DNA from: Chloracidobacterium thermophilum B
Lineage (GTDB): Bacteria; Acidobacteriota; Blastocatellia; Chloracidobacteriales; Chloracidobacteriaceae
NCBI RefSeq assembly: GCF_000226295.1
Contig: NC_016024.1
Location: forward strand, 1,347,501-1,411,500
Direction of reading: 5' to 3'
DNA length: 64,000 nt
Part shown: positions 61,328-64,000 of the stretch, piece by piece
Layout of the letters: each line of letters starts with the position of its first letter
Numbering within the stretch: position 1 is the first letter of the stretch
Notes under the pieces: model-generated
What the model was told of the DNA's origin: nothing
The model's database searches: none
The model's input: only the letters and a program-made list of their open reading frames with translations
Position numbers and translations under genes: made by a program

Positions 61328-62587
61328 ATGGAACTCAATGACCAACCCCTTGCCGTCCATGAGGCCCAAGCTCTGTCACTGGCGTGGATTGCACCCGTCG
61401 GTGTCGAACGTGTGTCGTTGTTTGAGGCCGTTGGGCGGATTCTGGCGGAAACTGTCCACGCACCCCACGATCTGCCGCCCTTTGACAACAGCGCCATGGA
61501 TGGCTATGCCGTCGTTGCTGCCGACACGGCCGGAGCAAGCGAAGCTTCGCCCGTGCGTCTGGAAGTCAGCGAGCAGGTCACAGCCGGCCAGCTTCCGCAG
61601 CAAGCCATGTCCTCCGGCCAGGCCGTACGCATCATGACCGGCGCGCCCCTGCCGGAAGGCGCGTCCGGCGTGGTCATTCAGGAGCAGGTTCGCCGTGAAG
61701 GAAGTACCATCTGGCTGACCCGACCGGTCAGGGAGGGCGACCACATCCGGCGACGCGGCGAGGACATTCGTGCCGGGCAGGCGGTGATGTCCGCCGGCGA
61801 GTGTCTCACGGCGGCGCACATCGGTGTCCTGGCGGCGTTTCACCGGGCGTTTGTCACCGTCCGGCGGCGGCCGGTCGTGGCCATTGTGGCCACCGGCGAT
61901 GAACTCATCGAGGTGGATGAACCGCCAGCGACTGGAAAAATCGTCAACAGCAATGCTTACGCCCTGGCGGCGCTGGTACGTGCGGCCGGCGCGCAGCCGC
62001 TCGTCCTGCCGCTCGTGCGCGACAACGTAGCGCAGGTCGAAGCCGCCTTTGCCGAAGCTGCCGCCACGGCGGATGTGGTGGTGTCGTCCGGCGGCGTGTC
62101 AGTAGGGGAGCATGATCTGGTCAAGCCAGCGCTCGAAAGGCTGGGGCTGGAAGCCCGTTTCTGGCGCGTATGGATGAAGCCGGGCAAGCCGCTGCTGTTC
62201 GGTCGCCTGCGGGGGCGTCCCTGCTTTGGGCTGCCTGGCAATCCGGTATCGAGCATGGTCTGTTTTCACCTGTTTGTACGTCCGGCGCTGGGCAAAATGC
62301 TGGGCCTGCCCGAAACCCGCTGGCGGCTTCCCGAAGTGAGCGCCCGGCTGGCGCACGAGGTCAGGACGAAGGGCGACCGCCCAACCTATCTGCGGGCGCG
62401 TCTGGTGTGGACTGAAACGGGCTGGCAGGCCGAAGTGCTACCGGGGCAGGGATCAGGGATGCTGACCTCGATGCTGGGCGCGCAGGGGCTGGTGTTCTTT
62501 CCCGAAGGCAAGCGCGTCGGGCAGGCAGGAGAAGTGGTTCCAGTGCTTTGCCTGACTTCGCTGGTCGGTGACTGGCCGGGCCTCTGA
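61328..62587 (+). CDS. moeA: Molybdopterin molybdenumtransferase
   Basis: 419 residues, standard MoeA length. It inserts molybdate into adenylated molybdopterin. Seen: LPPFDNSAMDGYAVVAAD, the RIMTGAPLPEGASGVVIQE hinge, RRRGEDIRAGQAVM, the MPT-binding core (VAIVATGDELIEVDEPP; KIVNSNAYALAALV; VVSSGGVSVGEHDLVK) and FGLPGNPVSSMVCF with the domain IV tail. It lies right after the AlbA-domain gene. No other molybdenum-cofactor gene or molybdoenzyme is in the window. Confidence 0.96.
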   Translation: MELNDQPLAVHEAQALSLAWIAPVGVERVSLFEAVGRILAETVHAPHDLPPFDNSAMDGYAVVAADTAGASEASPVRLEVSEQVTAGQLPQQAMSSGQAVRIMTGAPLPEGASGVVIQEQVRREGSTIWLTRPVREGDHIRRRGEDIRAGQAVMSAGECLTAAHIGVLAAFHRAFVTVRRRPVVAIVATGDELIEVDEPPATGKIVNSNAYALAALVRAAGAQPLVLPLVRDNVAQVEAAFAEAAATADVVVSSGGVSVGEHDLVKPALERLGLEARFWRVWMKPGKPLLFGRLRGRPCFGLPGNPVSSMVCFHLFVRPALGKMLGLPETRWRLPEVSARLAHEVRTKGDRPTYLRARLVWTETGWQAEVLPGQGSGMLTSMLGAQGLVFFPEGKRVGQAGEVVPVLCLTSLVGDWPGL

Positions 62588-62597
62588 ACCTCACCTG

Positions 62598-62642
62598 CCG
62601 GTACGTGTCAGGCCGGCACGTGTCGGGCCGACACGTGTCAGG
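62598..62642 (+). repeat. Three tandem 15-bp repeats upstream of the DUF5916 gene
   Basis: Three directly adjacent 15-bp units at 62598-62612, 62613-62627 and 62628-62642, consensus CCGGYACGTGTCRGG (third unit CCGACACGTGTCAGG). Each holds ACGTGTC; the third makes a palindrome ACACGTGT. It sits 11 bp after the moeA stop and about 110 bp before the likely start of the DUF5916 gene. It may be an iterated protein-binding site or a simple repeat. Confidence 0.75.
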
Positions 62643-62754
62643 GACGACGGCGAACCACAAAAAATTGCTTGCAAGGCCTCGCCCTGTGAAACAACGTGCG
62701 GTTGTGACCAACAACCTTCTGATGCGCCTCGCCCACGTTGTGTGTCTGTGCCGG

Positions 62755-64000
62755 ATGGACCAGGTCTGGCAGAGTCCGGTGCGCATCCGTGGGCTGATGG
62801 CTTTTGGGCTGGTGGTCTGGATGCTGTGGGGGGATTCCGCCGCCCAAGCGCAGAATGTGGCCATCGAACCCCGTCCCTCGGTGCGCATCACCCGGACGGA
62901 TGAGGCGATCACGATTGACGGTCGTCTTGACGAACCGGCCTGGGAAACGGCCGAGGTTATCCGTGACTTTCGCCAGCAGGAACCAGTGGAAGGTGCGCCT
63001 CCAACTGAGAAAACCGAGTGCCGCCTGCTGTACGACAAGACCTGCGTTTATATTGGCATCCGGTGTTTTGACAGCGAGCCGGACAAAATCAACGCTCGCG
63101 ATCTGAACCGCGATTCCAGCTTTGGCAACGACGACAAAGTTGTGGTGCTGCTGGATACCTACCGCGACGGGCGCAACGCCTACCGGTTTTCCGTCAATCC
63201 CCTGGGAACGCAGTCCGATGCCCTCATTACCGACGAAGGCCGGGATTTCAACCTCGCCTGGGATACGCAGTGGCTTTCGGCGGCCACCCGCGACCAGGAA
63301 GGCTGGGCGGCTGAAATGGCCATTCCGCTGGTGAGTCTGCGCTTTCGCAAAGGGGCCGATACGTGGGGGTTCAACGTGTCGCGCATCATCCGGCGCAAGA
63401 ATGAAATCCTGCTCTGGACGAGCTGGCAGCGGGCTTTCGGATTGTTGCGCGTTTCCCAGGCTGGCGTGCTGACCGGCGTGGACGGCATTACCCGTTCCCG
63501 GCTTGTGGAAATCAAGCCATACGTCACGGGGCGTCTCCGCCAGAATGTGCCGGACTCGCTTGGCAAGCGCTTTGAGCAGGGTTTTTCCGGGGCGGTTGGC
63601 GTCGAAGTCGCGCGCGTGGGGATTACGCCCTCCGTGACGGCCGAATTGACCGTCAACCCTGACTTTGGGCAGGCGGAAGTGGACCAGCAGGTGGTCAACC
63701 TGACGCGCTTTTCGGTGTTTTTTCCCGAAAGGCGCGATTTTTTCCTCGAAAATGCCGGCATCTTCCTGTTTGGGCGGCCCGGTGTGAATCAGATGTTTTT
63801 CACCCGCCGGATTGGTCTGACCGATAACGGCGCGCCGCTGCCGATTGACTTCGGGGCCAAGGTGACGGGCAAGGCCGGGAAGTGGAACCTCGGATTTTTG
63901 CACGTGGAGACACGCCCGCTGCGGGAAGTCCAGCCGGATGGAACGGAACGGGTCGCGGTGCCGCGTGAGCGCTTTACCGTGGCACGGGTCAAGCGCGATC
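62755..64000 (+). CDS. Exported DUF5916/CBM9-like protein, truncated by the window edge
   Basis: At least 415 residues; open to the right edge. After a signal peptide (GLMAFGLVVWMLWG...AQAQ) comes a carbohydrate-binding family 9-like beta domain: IDGRLDEPAWETAEVIRDFR, TECRLLYDKTCVYIGIRCFD, DDKVVVLLDTYRDGRNAYRF and WAAEMAIPLVSLRF. It is followed by the DUF5916 part, which forms an outer-membrane barrel: ELTVNPDFGQAEVDQQ, then RFSVFFPERRDFFLENAGIF. The usual family length is about 700-900, so roughly half is missing. Function unknown; homologues are common in Acidobacteria and Bacteroidota. Alternative in-frame starts are 62722 and 62797. Confidence 0.85.
   Translation, partial: MDQVWQSPVRIRGLMAFGLVVWMLWGDSAAQAQNVAIEPRPSVRITRTDEAITIDGRLDEPAWETAEVIRDFRQQEPVEGAPPTEKTECRLLYDKTCVYIGIRCFDSEPDKINARDLNRDSSFGNDDKVVVLLDTYRDGRNAYRFSVNPLGTQSDALITDEGRDFNLAWDTQWLSAATRDQEGWAAEMAIPLVSLRFRKGADTWGFNVSRIIRRKNEILLWTSWQRAFGLLRVSQAGVLTGVDGITRSRLVEIKPYVTGRLRQNVPDSLGKRFEQGFSGAVGVEVARVGITPSVTAELTVNPDFGQAEVDQQVVNLTRFSVFFPERRDFFLENAGIFLFGRPGVNQMFFTRRIGLTDNGAPLPIDFGAKVTGKAGKWNLGFLHVETRPLREVQPDGTERVAVPRERFTVARVKRD

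Noticed and set aside
62638-63903. Minus-strand frame opposite the DUF5916 gene
   Set aside because: Shadow; the plus-strand frame is open to the edge and has CBM9/DUF5916 motifs and a signal peptide.

Overview
This is a GC-rich bacterial chromosome segment with dense, mostly housekeeping gene content on both strands. I see no rRNA, tRNA, CRISPR array, insertion sequence or prophage. The best guess for the host is an Acidobacteriota member, perhaps close to Blastocatellia/Chloracidobacterium. The reasons are an acidobacterial-type VWFA secreted protein (206-1375), LPS genes (kdsA, waaA), homodimeric pyruvate dehydrogenase E1, a futalosine-type UbiA prenyltransferase, a DUF5916 protein and many FHA/GAF/NtrC signalling proteins. 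No phototrophy gene is present, so the genus is not proven.

Layout. 1-8.8 kb: tail of a lysA-like gene, VWFA protein, small secreted protein, uppP, a TPR lytic transglycosylase, a GAF-like protein and an FHA-GAF histidine kinase. 8.9-15.7 kb: epimerase, a solitary atpD, a TPR protein, a winged-helix/YggX-like fusion, waaA and an EF-P with an unusual tip. 15.8-18.2 kb: two adjacent sigma54 activators. 18.3-29 kb: trmL, Clp-type ATPase, zinc dehydrogenase, an O-methyltransferase, an alpha/beta-hydrolase-like protein lacking the nucleophile serine, a Gfo/Idh/MocA oxidoreductase, a second methyltransferase overlapping a hybrid kinase, and a formylglycine-enzyme-like lipoprotein. 29-42 kb: aceE plus an unrecognised partner, hisB, M1 and M48 peptidases, a heptanucleotide repeat, glpK, a MazG-like enzyme, a primary-type sigma factor and a glycosyltransferase. 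42-50 kb: zinc-ribbon/FHA protein, etfB-etfA, a two-subunit CoA ligase resembling ATP-citrate lyase/citryl-CoA synthetase, ubiA-like and hemW. 50-64 kb: pyrE-P450, SanA-like protein, ribH-nusB followed by a zinc-finger protein with four HTH-like repeats, kdsA, cysQ-like, a sigma54-driven pilin, rpiB-glyA, an AlbA-domain regulator, moeA and the start of a DUF5916 protein.

How parts may work together. KdsA and WaaA make and attach KDO; the epimerase, Gfo/Idh/MocA enzyme and glycosyltransferase fit envelope sugar metabolism, while UppP and the transglycosylase serve peptidoglycan. The two sigma54 activators at 16-18 kb are candidate regulators of the near-perfect -24/-12 promoter in front of the pilin at 57.4 kb. 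ETF, the CoA ligase, AceE and the menaquinone-type prenyltransferase are respiratory and central carbon functions.

Most worth follow-up: the zinc-finger/4x HTH protein, the ACL-like CoA ligase pair, the winged-helix/YggX fusion, the pilin control region and the EF-P tip. No clear new multigene system such as a defence island was found.
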